From the NCBI GenBank assembly GCA_950295325.1, contig OX485808.1:43423180-43487179 (forward strand): DNA of 64,000 nt, in the 5' to 3' direction. Made by a program: the position numbers and the translations under genes. This document shows positions 45,116 through 57,819 of the stretch, piece after piece (position 1 is the stretch's first letter; every line of letters begins with the position of its first letter). The stretch comes from Polytrichum commune (taxonomy: Eukaryota; Streptophyta; Polytrichopsida; Polytrichales; Polytrichaceae). A model generated the notes under the pieces. It worked only from the letters and a program-made list of their open reading frames with translations. It made no database searches and was not told the DNA's origin.

Positions 45116-47507
45116 TTAAGTAAGGGTCCAACCACATTTCCCGCTTAAGGCATTGCTTATAGTGAGTAACCGTTCTATTTAGTTATATTGTGCCCACACC
45201 GCCTGGTTAAGAGAAATAACTAATTTACGAGGTAGTTAACCTATATGAGAGCTAATCAATTTCACGCCTACAACACTAAGTTAAAATTACTGTTTATATC
45301 AAATGTATAAAACCAAAAGTTTGCTAAGTTTTTGAACATTGTTTTCGTGAATAATTCTTAACCCATCCATACCCCTGATCCTAACTTACTTTGTACCCAT
45401 AATTAGCCCAATTTTGTTTTTCCTTGTATGCCTCTCATTTCTCAACCTCTTCTTCATTCCGCTCCAAGGTGGACCACAATATTTCTCACATCATCCTAAA
45501 TTAGCATACATTTCAAATTTCAACTAGAATTTACTGATAATATAGTATCATTTCCAATGTTCAAATTAAGATCAATGACAATATCAATTCCAATTTTAAC
45601 TATAACAAAACACATATGATGTGGGCAACAAACATCGTAAGGTTAATAATTAGTGTTATGTCCAAAACTTGGGCAAGTTGAGTAACACTTTGGTTGTCAA
45701 CCTTAACTCTCTCAAATTGGTCAACCTTTGGTTAGTCGTAACTTGTAACCATGACGTGTGGGTGTGAGATTAATTAGCTAGCATATTAGTTAGTTGATGC
45801 TCACTAACTCATATTCTTAGCTTATTCTCTTGAGTAGGTGGTGTGGGTGGACCCTAAGAAAGGCATGAGGTATATATATAGTATATTGTGTGTGGTTCCT
45901 CAACAAATATAACACGGTTTATATACAATAATTTGACATTTCTCATCCCATTCTACCCCTATAGCCTTATTCCGTCCGACCTACAAACCCCATGAACCGG
46001 GATGTCATGAGTTTAAGTCCGTCTACAAGGGCCCACAACACTTATTGGCTATAGTGCATCCAACCCATGTCGCTTGAAGTCCTTACCTTTATTAGTCTTC
46101 ACTGACTCTGTCTACCGCTTGACACGCCCAACACAAGCCCTCCCTCAGCACTCACCATACAAGGTGCCAACCCTTGAACTTGTAGTTGACTTAGTTATCT
46201 CATGTATGCATGAGGGGCTTCCACTTCCCAATATTTCCTCTCCTCCCAATGCCATTATCATAAGTTCAACATGTTAGGGATGATGTTTGAACTTACTTGG
46301 ATACCTAAAATCTCACAATTACAATGAATTGGTGAGGGGTCAATGAATTGTTGTTGTGCTCAAGAGTCAACAACATGAAGATTGTTTACCTTTTACTATC
46401 TCGTTTCCAATTGTGTTTGGTTGCTACTTATCTTGGAATTTGTTTTTGTTGTATAAGTGACAAATTCCGGAAAATAATGAAAACTATTTGTTATGTGTTT
46501 ATAGACTCCACGCTTCCACTTTTTGATGTCGGTTCACAAGCACAAGTCCATTGTGCCAACCTCTTACCATAAAACAAGTGCTATAATGCACGTGGAAGTG
46601 GACAAATCAAATATATTATTCGATTTAATGAATGTGGAATCACAACTCATGAACGGGGTTGTACCTTGGAGAGGTGGATAGGAAAATGATCCTATCTTCC
46701 GTGACGATATTAATCGAGGCCTTGATCAAACCCAAAGGCCGTTGTTCTCAATGTCTATGCATCCACATATGATATTTATTATCATTTTCATTCACGGAAC
46801 ACTATGAACAACGGATGGTTTTGTTTGGACCAAGTGCTAACTTTGTCCATATATAAATGCCAAGGGCTTCCATTCATGCTTGTGAACATAGCAGACACCA
46901 CATCGTGGCATTCGAGGGAGATTTTTTGATATTTGATAGCATCATAGCTCCTCTTTGCAATGACACAACTACCCCCCCCCCCCCACACACACACATCCGC
47001 ACATGGAACTCAATAGTTCTCACTTGATGAAAATGACACGCCTATTAGAAAGGTTACGAAACACTCACGCATTAGAAGTTTGCAATTATTTTAGTTGTTG
47101 CAATCATTTTTTAATGCCTTGTTGGTATTTGTCTAGTCAAGTCAAGCATTTCCCTACTTTGATTTTTATTTGTAGCTTGATGGTTGTAACTAGGTTACCT
47201 CCACATTTATAGCCCTCCCTCTATATGCCAAGAGTGTTGCACAAGTCATGGCGGTCACAACAACATCGATCCCTCGCGGAAAAATCTAGACGTGCAGTTT
47301 GCCGCCCATTTGTAGATGACAAGGCGCAGGAAGGGAATAAGGGCAATAGCATGGATGCTTCTAGTCCTAGTAGCAATTAAACCAAGTTTTTAGTATGCTC
47401 AATTCCTTATTTAGTGTGTTTTGGTTTGAGTTCATTTTTATTATTAAATATAACCCGCAATCTATAGGCATAGTTCTATTTGTGTTACCCACATCGTTTT
47501 GTGTGTG
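45116..47507. other. No gene recognised
   Basis: A C-run and CA tract lie at 46972-46993. Frames at 46074-46572 and 47003-47212 lack motifs. Confidence 0.45.
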
Positions 47508-47510
47508 TTA

Positions 47511-47904
47511 GAGCATCCTCAGTCGGTCTAGGTAAAGCTCACTGCAAACCAAAACCTATCTTTTGACTGACCTAAAATTAGAAACTGAAATTACCATCAT
47601 TAGAAGCACACCTAAATAAACGTGAGATATTTCTCAAGAAAAAAGAATTGTAAAAATTTGACGTAGGTGAAATCCCTCATTGAAAACACCACATTTTCAA
47701 AATTTAGAGGGAGTGCACCAAATCTTGCTTTAAAATGGAAAGATCCTCCCACACTCCCTCCAAATTTTTGACATTTAGAGGGAGTGTGGGAGGATCTGTC
47801 CATTTTAAGCAAGATTTGGTGCACTCCCTCTAAATTTTGAGCAATTTTAAGCAAGATAGGTCTTGGTTTGCAGTGAGCTTTACCTAGACCGACTGAGGAT
47901 GCTC
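47511..47904. mobile_element. PIF/Harbinger MITE with TTA duplication and inner hairpin
   Basis: Terminal arms of 52 bp starting GAGCATCCTCAGTCGGTCTA match at 51 positions (47511-47562 and 47853-47904). TTA flanks both sides (47508-47510, 47905-47907). Inside, 47698-47763 and 47773-47839 form a second, near-perfect stem of about 65 bp (AGAGGGAGTGCACCAAATCT...). The 100-residue minus-strand frame across it is an artefact of the arms. Confidence 0.9.
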
Positions 47905-48133
47905 TTATGCACATAGTATTATGTGTGAAACTAACATGTATTGTACTCGTTTTATGACACTTGGTAAGAAGTCAACCATAACCTATACTCACGACATTAT
48001 TGTCATTTGTTGATGTCAATTTCCATGGCTAAAGGATATAATAGTTTGAATTAAAAAATTAGTCTCATAGCTCATGTGTTACCGCTCGCCACTCACCGCT
48101 CATATGATAGCATTCCCCATCTCAATGTAGATG

Positions 48134-48394
48134 TCTTTGGAGAGAGAATTTATATATAATATACAAGTGTACCTCTCATTCATCAATTTCAAATAAAAAC
48201 AACAAAAACATGCTTCTATAAGTTTGTGATCGCTTCATCACAGTTGGATTGTGATAGAGTAGTTTGGGGTCTTCAAGATTAATTCCATTGACAAATTGCC
48301 TTAAATTTGTAATCTTTGGACTATAAGCAACAACTTCAAGGCATTATGATTGGATGAATGAGAGGTTTTGTTTCTATGCAATAAATCCCTTTTG
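48134..48394. mobile_element. Family I MITE, diverged copy
   Basis: The arms ACCTCTCATTCATCAATTTC and (complement) ACCTCTCATTCATCCAATCA match family I. The outer parts are decayed, so limits are approximate. Confidence 0.5.
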
Positions 48395-48406
48395 TTTTGC
48401 AACTAA

Positions 48407-48697
48407 GGGCCGCTTCACGCATGAGCCAAGTGCCCTAACCATGTAATTGTAAGGGCCCTTGATTCTCATCCAAAGGTTATACCACTGACACGGTCCGCAT
48501 GAATTTGCATCGGGCCTACCTCTTGAAGACGCAAATCCCAACAAACCATGTAGGAGTCCATTGTAGACTTCTCATCCGTGATACTTTCTTTGGGCAACTA
48601 GGCCTTCACCGAACATGGACGGCCCGGCCTTTTCGACCAATGAGAGATCTTCGAGTGCAACGGTCACGGGCCTTCAGTCTCGTTTGTGAAGTGGCCC
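48407..48697. mobile_element. Family H Tourist-like element, copy 3, TAA duplication
   Basis: Ends GGGCCGCTTCACGCATGAGC and complement GGGCCACTTCACAAACGAGA, flanked by TAA on both sides (48404-48406 and 48698-48700), as in PIF/Harbinger MITEs. Shorter (291 bp) than copies 1 and 2. Confidence 0.8.
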
Positions 48698-48766
48698 TAA
48701 AAGGACGTCGGTTTCTTAGCATGAATGAGTTCAAAAGAAAGTCGGAGAGAATGGCACTGGTACTAT

Positions 48767-48984
48767 GATCGGGGAGAACCGGCAGTTAGTTACAAATGAA
48801 CCGGTTGAGTTTGAGAAATAACCGGTTGAAGTTCAAGAATGCAGGAAAATTACCAATCATTTTAGAGGAATTTATAGAATATACCCCAATTTCGTAAAGG
48901 AAAACTGAAGGATGTCAACATGTAACCGGTGGGACTTGCAAACACTAGGATCTCAACCGATTATGCCTAAAAACCTCCCCGATC
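48767..48984 (+). repeat. Family E repeat, copy 4
   Basis: The 10-bp ends GATCGGGGAG and CTCCCCGATC are exact inverted repeats. CACTGGTA occurs on both outer sides, but other copies carry similar flanking bases, so I do not call it a target duplication. Confidence 0.7.
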
Positions 48985-49860
48985 ACTGCACTGGTATTTT
49001 CAGAATGACACTCTCATTATTTTTATATTGGGAGAAACAGCGAGAAGACAAAAATCGGTGAACACCACCCGGACAACTACAAACAAATTAAAATTACCTC
49101 GTGATTGAATCGACTTGATTAATATAAAGGTCTACATAGTTTCTGATCCTTTGTTTTTCTTTTGCGACCCAAATAAGAACAACTAAAGAACAATTTGAAA
49201 AGAAACCAATTCCTCGGCCTCGAATCAAGGGGCACTTGTGCCGCCCATGATACCATCACATACGTTAAGTTTGTGGCCTCATTGGAGGGAGGCTTAAGAA
49301 ATGGACATTCCAAGCCGCCGGGGCCCAATCACGGCCTCCGGGCCACTTCTCTTAATATATCACAAACATCATCACAACATTTAATCCCCCAAAAACACGA
49401 GAGCTAGAGAGCGAGCTAGAGTTAGAGAGAGAGAGAGAGAGAGTCATGGGCCGCCGGGTCACAAGAATTGCATTCGCGAGATGGGCGAATGGCGTCGCGC
49501 CACGTACGAGGATTCCCCTTTTCTATTTCGGCACCATCAAGTTGTTTAATTCCGGGCTCAAATGGACATGAGGCATGTGGGTCGGGATGTCCCTCATTAG
49601 AAGCCCCGCATGTCCCTCCTTGGTTGGACACGACTCCATGGAACAAGGGCTCACACGGCCCCCCCGCCTACATTTCCCAAACTTAGATTCCACAAAGACA
49701 CAACAAGGACACCTCACCGTCCATTACCAAGATAGCATGCGGGGCCGGGCGGACTTTGGTTCACAATGAGGATTGTGGGGCCTAGTTGAACACACCTTTT
49801 CTCCCATTTGACACGGGGCCCATATAAATGTGTCGAGTCCGATATATGACAATCAACAAA
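48985..49860. other. No gene; GC-richer stretch and GA repeat
   Basis: A short GA run lies at 49424-49442. Sequence 49200-49800 is richer in GC than its surroundings, and frames on both strands reflect that. Confidence 0.45.
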
Positions 49861-50070
49861 CGGGGAGAACCGACCACTAGTTACAAATGAATTGGTTGAG
49901 TTTGAGAAATAACCGGTTGATGTTCAAGATTTCATGAAATTGCATACCGGTTTAGAGGAATTTACATAAAATAATATCTTGATTTTAAAAAAAAAAATTG
50001 ATAGATGTCAGCGTGTAACCAATTAGACTTGGAAGCACTAGGACATTGATTGATTGTTTCCCTGGACACG
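49861..50070 (+). repeat. Family E repeat, copy 5
   Basis: It starts CGGGGAGAACCGACCACTAG, includes AATAACCGGTTGATGTTC, and ends near CCCTGGACAC. The second half is decayed, with an A-run at 49988-49998. Confidence 0.65.
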
Positions 50071-50197
50071 CACCTAGAACACACATTGACACGGGTAGTC
50101 TTTAAGACATAACTCCATTCATATGTGTCGAGTCGAATCTATGATTGTTGTAGATAGGCCCGTGTTTGAATTAGAAAAGTAATGGAACAACTCATGC

Positions 50198-50535
50198 ACC
50201 TGTTATATTTGAGTGGTGCATGGTTAGGTGTGAAATGAGAACGGACACCAAAAAGACATGTGTTGAAAAGATTGCCAACGTCTTCAAATTTTACTCACTA
50301 TTCTAGACACAAGAGTTAATGTAAATTGGGGGGGGGGGGAGACCTATATATATGGTTGTTTTAATAACTCATAGGATATTTGCTTTGACAATAAATAGCA
50401 TATTCACACAAACTTTTAAAATTTATGTGGAAACTGCCTATGGGCACGGTTTGGACTTGCTAATCATCTTGCACTACTTGTGTAATTCATGTCTTACAAG
50501 AAGTGGGCGTAGAGAGGGAATCGTGGGTTGAAAAC
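50198..50535 (+). repeat. Family J repeat with long G-run
   Basis: Markers GTTATATTTGAGTGGTGCAT, GGACACCAAAAAGACATGTG and GGACTTGCTAATCATCTTGC are present. The central tract is a run of about 13 G (50328-50340). Confidence 0.65.
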
Positions 50536-50879
50536 TTGCCTATCAGGATGGGATTAAATTTTTGATATGGCCGGAACCAATAGTGCCATGACACATGTCA
50601 TGGTTTTGAGTGCTAAAGTGAGGAGGAATGACCGGTTATGGTAGACCTATGCATTGGGAATATGTTTGGGCCAACTTTCGGCTTCAAAAATTCACAGTAA
50701 TTTTCATTCAGGGAATAAATTTACCAAAAAATTGCAATCCTCTCGATTTCTATCTTCCTGCACGGGAAAAAAAAATTGCACCAACTTATACTTCTCCAAA
50801 TCAAGCGCATGATCTCTTAAGTGATTAGCTATGGCCGCCTCTACTCTAGTTCTAGTTTAAGGGAGAAGTGAACGACTTT

Positions 50880-51018
50880 ACGTTGATCTAATCCAATTAC
50901 AATAATTTATAGAGTATTCTTTGATTTAGCAAAGAAAAATTGAAAGATGTCAATATGTAACCTGTTGGTCTTGGAAACACTAGGATCTTGACCAGTTATG
51001 CCCAAAACCCTCCCCGAA
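50880..51018 (+). repeat. Family E repeat, copy 6 (3' half)
   Basis: Only the second half is recognisable: GAAAGATGTCAATATGTAAC, then TAGGATCTTGACC and CCCTCCCCG. Confidence 0.6.
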
Positions 51019-52236
51019 CATTAACAACCTTGTATGCAGAATGATCGAAACTTGGACTCATAGATCCCCTATAATTAGCCTATAACATGGCACCACATGA
51101 ACCCTTGGTCGAAAAAAATTCATTATTTTCTCCGACTGACCGATAATTATGAGGGACATACATTATACACATTTGAGCTCACCTAAAATTCATCTCAAGA
51201 AACCTACATGGAAAATAAATATCAATAAGGGACATCAACCAAATGCAAATAGGAATGCAACTCACCAAATTCTTCCATGTTGATTTGGAAGAAACCAACA
51301 CATCGACTTCCTAGCATGGACAAAACCCCAAGCATTTAATGAAGAACTCCACTATTTGCCAAGAAGATATTTATAATAATCAAGATCAGTGTATGAAAAT
51401 GAACGTTGAAGTCACCATTGCATAAATGATTGATTCTATATCTTCATCAACAATTGATGAAAGTGTCATGCAATAGTTCCGATTCCATGGTGCTCAATCT
51501 CAAATTCAAAACAACTCAATTTCTAAGGATATGTAGAAAGCATAATTAATAGGGCTTGCATTTGAGATTAGTAAGCGGTGAGCTTCACAACGTGTAATGC
51601 ACACACATGTACGAATTCAACTCCTTAAAGAGCTTCCCACATTGGTGGATTGAATTGCCGAGAGATGTGCAGCACAAGTGAGAGGGAGAAGACTAGGGTT
51701 CAAGATTAAGGTTTAGGGCTTAGAATAAATCCTCATGGGAAATCTATGGTATCATAACCTATGATCCATCTTCACATGTCAGCCTCCCACTTGGCCTAAC
51801 CGGGCAATGTGGCAAATCCATGCACCAACAATTCAACAAGTGGCATAAGAAGAAGAAGAATAAGAAGAATAAGAAGAAGACACTCCACATATTGACACAC
51901 ATTGCAATGTGAGGGTGTGGGTTGACTTCTTTGGTGGTTTGCATTAATGGTAAAGCTTTTGATATAAGGGAGAGAATTGTGACAATTAAGAGTGAGATTT
52001 GAAGTAAGAACATCCGTTCCCTAGGTTTTAGGATATTAAAGAATGAATGACATTACGGAGGTTTATATTACGGAGTTTATGGTGTATCTTAGCACGGCTA
52101 TAGTTGTCTTAGTACTAAGGCCAAATAGTTGGATGCATACCAAATGCTAGCTTTGACTCCTAAATGTGAGCTCCTCGAGCTCAACCCCAATCCCACAACT
52201 CCAAGGTAGACATGCCTAATTCATTTATTGATCTTA
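51019..52236. other. No gene; (GAA)n repeat
   Basis: A GAA/TAA triplet tract lies at 51847-51881. Nothing else recognised. Confidence 0.45.
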
Positions 52237-52520
52237 ATAGGATACGTATATGTGAGTGATTGTGGTTAGTACATGCTCCGAGGATGGTCATTCAACAATC
52301 CAAATATTATGGGAGGGGGAGGGGGGGGGGGCATATGTCACTATTTAATGGGCACAAAAATCTTCAATTTGATGATACATAACAATAATTATATGAACAC
52401 CAAAAAAATATGAGGAAAGTTGCTATGGTCTTGATTTGGATTTGCTCACCATCTCGTAGTAAGTGTACATCTCATATCCCATGTGAAGTGGCTAGTTGGA
52501 AAAAGTAATCATTTAAGACC
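52237..52520 (+). repeat. Family J repeat with long G-rich tract
   Basis: Diverged start; then ATTATGGGAGGGGGAGGGGG within a G-rich tract (52310-52332), AATGGGCACAAAAATCTTC and GATTTGCTCACCATCTCG. Confidence 0.6.
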
Positions 52521-52723
52521 CACCTACCTTGATTAAGTATATATGGGAGTAGATTCTAGACTACATGCCAACCTCAAAAGATAAATTGACCTCTCGTGAA
52601 GTCTAAACCAACTTTTCATGGTAAAAATAGAACGACATATTTTCTCTTTTAAAACTTACTCCAAAACAAACTTATAATTCTCGTGTGATTTTGACATTCA
52701 ACGAGAGTTGGATTGGGTGCAAA

Positions 52724-52950
52724 GGAGAGAGGGGATAATCATATATGACCTATCTGTCATCTACCCAACATTAAAACATGAACCCCCTATAGATTTGTGG
52801 CCGATTCATCTCAAATGATTTGGATTAGACTAGTTTTGGGATCTTGGAAGTTAATTTTAGTTTCAAATCAACCAAAAACATGCACACTATTGAAGGGCTT
52901 TTATGTTAGATGAATGAGAGATACGCTCATATGTGATAACTCCTTCTCTC
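52724..52950. mobile_element. Family I MITE, copy 4
   Basis: The left arm GGAGAGAGGGGATAATCATA and the right arm (complement GAGAGAAGGAGTTATCACAT) pair. The inner parts ACCCAACATTAAA and TTTTATGTTAGATGAATGAG are family I signatures. Confidence 0.6.
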
Positions 52951-53979
52951 ATGCATGTACTATTTTACATATGTTTAAAGTTAAAGAAAATGTGAAAATT
53001 TATTGACGCGGATCATTAATCCGTAACTTCCCAAGAGGCTTGTTTTGGGCTTACGAACGACTCTTGAAACAAATTCATCCAAAATGAAGGTGCTAGGAAG
53101 GTCACAATGATATCATTGTGTTCCTCGTGAAAATTTATTGTCAGCGGCGATGATTCCATTCCAATAAGAAAAAAATGGTTGTTCACATGAAATTTTTCAA
53201 CTCACGAATGAACTAGCTTTTCCCTTTCTTGATACAATACTGCATATAATACCTTCATATTTTTTTGAGTGAGAATTGTTAATTCTCTATGACCTCTTTT
53301 TCTTACCTCAAAGTGCATTCATAGTCAATGTGATCTTGAATGTATGGTCTATAATTTTATTGCATATTCATGAAAATTACCGTATACTGCTACCATGTCG
53401 ATGTGATCTTAAAACCATAATCCACAATTTTTCATTTAGGTAGGATGGACATTGAACTCTAAAATTTTACATTTTAAATGATCTAATGAAACCTCGATAC
53501 ACTCGAGGAAGTAAAAGGTTAAAGATGATATGAAGGCGGAAGGGGGGACCAACTTTGGTCAATATGAAACTTGTCTGTTGGGTTTGTCCTCCTTGTTAGC
53601 CCGATAGATTTTAGTGCCGGAAGTTGTTAACGTACTACAAGCTAAAGTACTTACACGTGCAATTATAACAATCCCTTGCTTCATCCACCGCGTTGTTTTT
53701 TTCACATTAATTATTCCACTATACCATAAGAAGGTAAGGTATTTTACAAGCCTAGTATATATTCCCGGTGCCCTTCCGGCTTAGAGTCTACGAAGAGAGG
53801 GGGAAACCAACACTACTAACTAAGCCTAGTGGATCCAACTAACGTTTTGGCACCGCCGTCATGTCCTTGTGTTTTGGAACTTGTGTCCATGATTGAATGT
53901 AAGTACCCGTCGTCTTTGTAATTGAAGAGCATTTCATTATATTGGCGGTCTCAATATCGGACCTTGAATTTGTTGGATA
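52951..53979. other. No gene recognised
   Basis: No frame above background and no paired repeats found. Confidence 0.4.
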
Positions 53980-54286
53980 CACTAAATACAAATGCATACA
54001 CTAAATGTCAATAACCCTATGAAAGTAAGTAGCATTAAATGTAAACTCACACATTAAATATCAACTATGGTAATATGTAGAAGTTACATGTTTGAATTTA
54101 GTGTTAGTAAGGATATGAAAAATAAATAAAAATAACAATGATAAAAACAGAGTTCCACCATATCTAATATCATTTGTAATAGGATGTCTTCTAACACTAA
54201 TTTTCAAGGAATTGAAAATTAGTGTTGAGCATGGTAGGGTGGTAACAACATTAAATATAATCAAACACTAAATATCATATTTAGTG
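53980..54286. mobile_element. Family D-related MITE
   Basis: Starts TA+CACTAAATAC and ends TCATATTTAGTG+TA. The left side repeats TACACTAAAT twice. An internal hairpin AACACTAATTTTC...GAAAATTAGTGTT lies at 54194-54225. Confidence 0.65.
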
Positions 54287-54288
54287 TA

Positions 54289-55070
54289 ATCGATTATTCA
54301 CGTTCAAATACATGTGACACATGTTGCTCACCCATTGGTTGGGACCTTTGAGGGAAGGATAGATGGAGATTTGATCATGTATTGCTTTCGGGTAAATTGC
54401 AATGAACTTGGGATTTTCATAACTTAATTTTTTTGATGTTGAGGCATTTGTTCCCATTATCATCGACATTTGTATTGATCGGCCACTTGTATGCAGAAGT
54501 CAACTTCACAATGAACGTTTGAGAACAAACACTTCATCATTCCAACAAAATTTGAGGAGATCCAACGGTCACAAAGTTATCAAGTCGGGGGAGCTAGTGA
54601 AAAGTTTTATTTCAAAACATTGGATGATGGGATGGATGTGGACCCTTGACTAAAATAAACACACATGTACAAAATTGGAAAACATACATGTGATATCTTG
54701 AATTTCCAAATTCATGTGCCTCTTTTATTGATAGTCAAAGTTCATTGACTGGATGATGGGTGTTTATTGTATTGAACTTGAAAGTTGTACGAAATTAATT
54801 CACTTGGACCTATCTCTTCTTGTGGTTCTATGTAAACTCATTTGTAGTAGATGAAGGGGCTACAATAGAACCAATTTTCTACAAGTTGAAGGGTGTTTTG
54901 TTCCAATTGAATCCCACTAAACCAATTTGCATTATTTAATGCAAATTAAGGAGTCATTTCATTCATAAGCTTTAGGTTGGCTTGTTGCGTTTCGACCTTC
55001 CCAATGAACGCGTTTACGTAGACACCTCAAATCCATAGCCGTAAAGATGTAATATTAATGACAATTATAC
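54289..55070. other. No gene recognised
   Basis: Only short frames; faint family Q similarity at 54830-54900. Confidence 0.4.
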
Positions 55071-56010
55071 TACCGTAGCTTAATAGCAGGTTCGGCACAA
55101 AATAATTCTAAAAATAGATGCCTAAAATTTTGAAATATTATTGGCATTTTTTGCCGAATATAAAATTAATTAATTTTCAAAGTTGCCAAAAAGCAAGATA
55201 TTTTTACTTCTCACTAGAGTTTTACTTACAATGGAAGCATATGTAAATTTTGAAGGAGAGAAGGTGCTCCTTTTGTAATCAAGCTCACTTACATTAGTCC
55301 ACATAGAATATGGGTTAAGAAGTAGCAAGACTCTAGGTGAGGCTTTTCAAATGTGTTATACACAAATTTTTGGAGTCCAATTGAGCATAGAAGATGAAGT
55401 TTTATAGAATTTTGTCCAACTAACAAAAGTTGAGAAATCAATCCTTCTTCCACCTCCAACAAGTTTTGTGTCAAAATAAGTCTTTATGCAAAAGATATGG
55501 ACAAAACATTGCAGCCGTGTAAAGATCAAAAAATTAAAATGCGTTCATAACAGTTTTTCGGAGCTCATTTGTGCATAGAAGATCAACTTTTTTTGAATTT
55601 TGTTGGTCTACGAAAAGTTTAGAAATCAAGTAATCTTTCACCTCCAACAAATTTTATGTCATTTGAAAACTCTATGCAAAAGTTATGCGTGTTATAAAAA
55701 TGAAGTCTAACTAGGTGCTTCACCTCAAAGTTTACATATCCCATATGCATTGTTGAACACAACTCCACTCTACTTGCATAAAGCACAAATCATTCTCAAC
55801 TCTTCACTCACATCTTACTTGTCATTCAATGCAAGAGAGATGTACAAGATATAAGCTTAAATAAAAAATGAATTTAAGCCAAAATTTTAAAAATTAAAAG
55901 AGAAAATTGCCGAAAATATGAATATACTATTTTTAGGTGCCGAACCTACTTTCTGAACTTTAATTAAATATTAAGCAGCAAGTTGCCGAACCTGCTAGTA
56001 AACTACGGTA
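55071..56010. mobile_element. TA-bounded inverted-repeat element, 940 bp
   Basis: Terminal repeats TACCGTAGCTTAATAGCAGG... (55071-55097) and the complement of 55984-56010 agree at 25 of 27 positions. If the outer TA pairs are the target, the element is TA-inserted. CTAAAAAT and GCCGAA motifs recur in both subterminal regions. The interior holds two copies of a ~140-bp direct repeat, 188 bp apart (GCATAGAAGAT at 55385 and 55573). No intact frame. Confidence 0.75.
55367..55700. repeat. Internal direct repeat of the 940-bp element
   Basis: Both copies contain GCATAGAAGAT, GAATTTTGT, AGAAATCAA, CACCTCCAACAA and CTTTATGCAAAAG/CTCTATGCAAAAG. The period is 188 bp. Confidence 0.75.
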
Positions 56011-57192
56011 TCATACTTGTTTGATACGATTAGCATTGTGAAGAGCACGTGTATGATACATAAATGCCAACTACTTGTATAATTTGTAGTATAAACTCTT
56101 TCCGACTCCAAGGACTAAATGTCTTTGTCTATTGAGTGTTAAGGGGTGAGCTTAAGTTAATACAAATTAAAACAAAAACAAGTATACGAGTATTTGCATG
56201 GTTCACTTTTTGAAGGCAAGGAGGAATGAATTGTGCCTTAGGGAAGTGATGATTTTGTGATATGATGGTTGATTTAGATTTGTGGTGAAGTAAATATACA
56301 AATCGGAAAGGCTACAAAGGTCCCAAGAAATATTTTCTTACTACCTTGATTTGGACAACATCAAGTGAGATGGTTTTGTCACAATGTTGGCCGAGTATTT
56401 GATTTTTTTCATGACCTCCATTTTTTTAATTTATATAAAATTTTAAATAAAAAACCTTTTGGTTTTTGGGTTTGAAAATCATAATTATTCTGAAATTTTG
56501 GAAAATCTATAATTTTCACAAAAGATGATTTTAAAGTTGTCATTGATTTGAATTCTTTATATGTTCGTAAACAATGCCTATGAGGCGAAAACGAGTATTT
56601 GTTGTGCTTTGTTAAGTCATGCTTATGAATTCGAAGAACTAACTTGGTAACCTATGAAGGTCATTTGATGCCATTTGTGCCCATCGGCCCAACACTAGAT
56701 AGTTTTGACCAACCCTTGTTTTTTTTCATGGCTACTACTGTAGTACCTTTACCAATTCGACACTAATTAAAATATTTGTAGAGAAACCAAAATTTTGGAT
56801 ATTCTATTTTTTAAATCTCAAATTCTAACATGGAAAATTTGATTTTCTTTCTTTCCAAGTAGGAATTGTTGAATCTTAAAATAGAATGTATCAATTTTCC
56901 TATAACTAGCCTATGTGATAAGGAACTACGGTAGTAGCCACTTTGTTATAGTGAAGTGAATTGATCTACACACACATGTTAAAATTTCGGATTTTTGCCC
57001 TGTAAGGTGTCACCTCCTCTTTGTGGGTAAGAGGTGGCGCCAACTAGCTTCACATGGGGGGAGTGGAGTCACCTAAAAACCAATATTTGCATCTAAGTGA
57101 TATTATAGGGAGTAGCCAATGAGCTGCACTATGAGTTGTGGATAGAGCTCATCCTCCCATCCAAGGGCTCACATTCCCTAGGGTTTAGCACA
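56011..57192. other. No gene recognised
   Basis: AT-rich with no convincing frames or repeats. Confidence 0.4.
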
Positions 57193-57819
57193 GGTAGATC
57201 ACTTAGTGCATTTTAAAAACAACGTGCGGCATAATATAGAGAGGATTAAAATCATTTGAAATAAAAATTATAAAGGAATTCCAAATAATGAAGGGGCCAT
57301 TAAATGTAGACAATCCCATTATAAGTAAGTTAGATGGACATAAAACGTGGGCCATTATTTTTTGTAAAATTAATATAGGGGCTGAAGATAAGGATCCTAG
57401 AAGGTATGTTTAGTATGGTAATGACCGCTATGGTATTTGTGCTGGCATCTCCTATGTGTTTTCATCATAACAATGTTTGCTATGGTATTACTTTGCTATG
57501 GTCTCCTATGTGTTTTCTTCATAACTCTGTTTGCAATGGTAATATTGTTTGCACCCTTCTTTGTTTCCATGCTTTCCCTGAACACTCGTCAATTGCGTTA
57601 GGATGTAGATTAGCTTTTATTACTTAAAAGGAATATAGAGTACAAAAAATTGCAGTGACTTGGACAATATAAGTAATGGAAGGGTGCAAACAAATGGGCC
57701 ATTTTTGAAATTTAAGTAATTATAGGGAGTCTTTAATTCAACCCTTGAAGGTAAATAGCCCCAAAACAAAAACCCCCCAGCCGCACGTGGTGCACAAAAA
57801 TGCCTTAGAGTGATCTACC
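57193..57819. mobile_element. Inverted-repeat element, 627 bp
   Basis: The left end GGTAGATCACTTAGTGCATT and the complement of the right end GGTAGATCACTCTAAGGCAT continue to ACGTGCGGC in both. An interior direct repeat of about 54 bp (TCTCCTATGTGTTTTC at 57448 and 57502) produces the 73-residue frame 57406-57627. The target duplication is uncertain. Confidence 0.65.

Noticed and set aside
47612..47914. 100-residue minus-strand protein
   Set aside because: It is a translation of the PIF MITE arms and inner hairpin.
48760..49000. 8-bp CACTGGTA target duplication around family E copy 4
   Set aside because: Another family E copy (4.15 kb) has similar bases next to its start, so these are probably part of the repeat.
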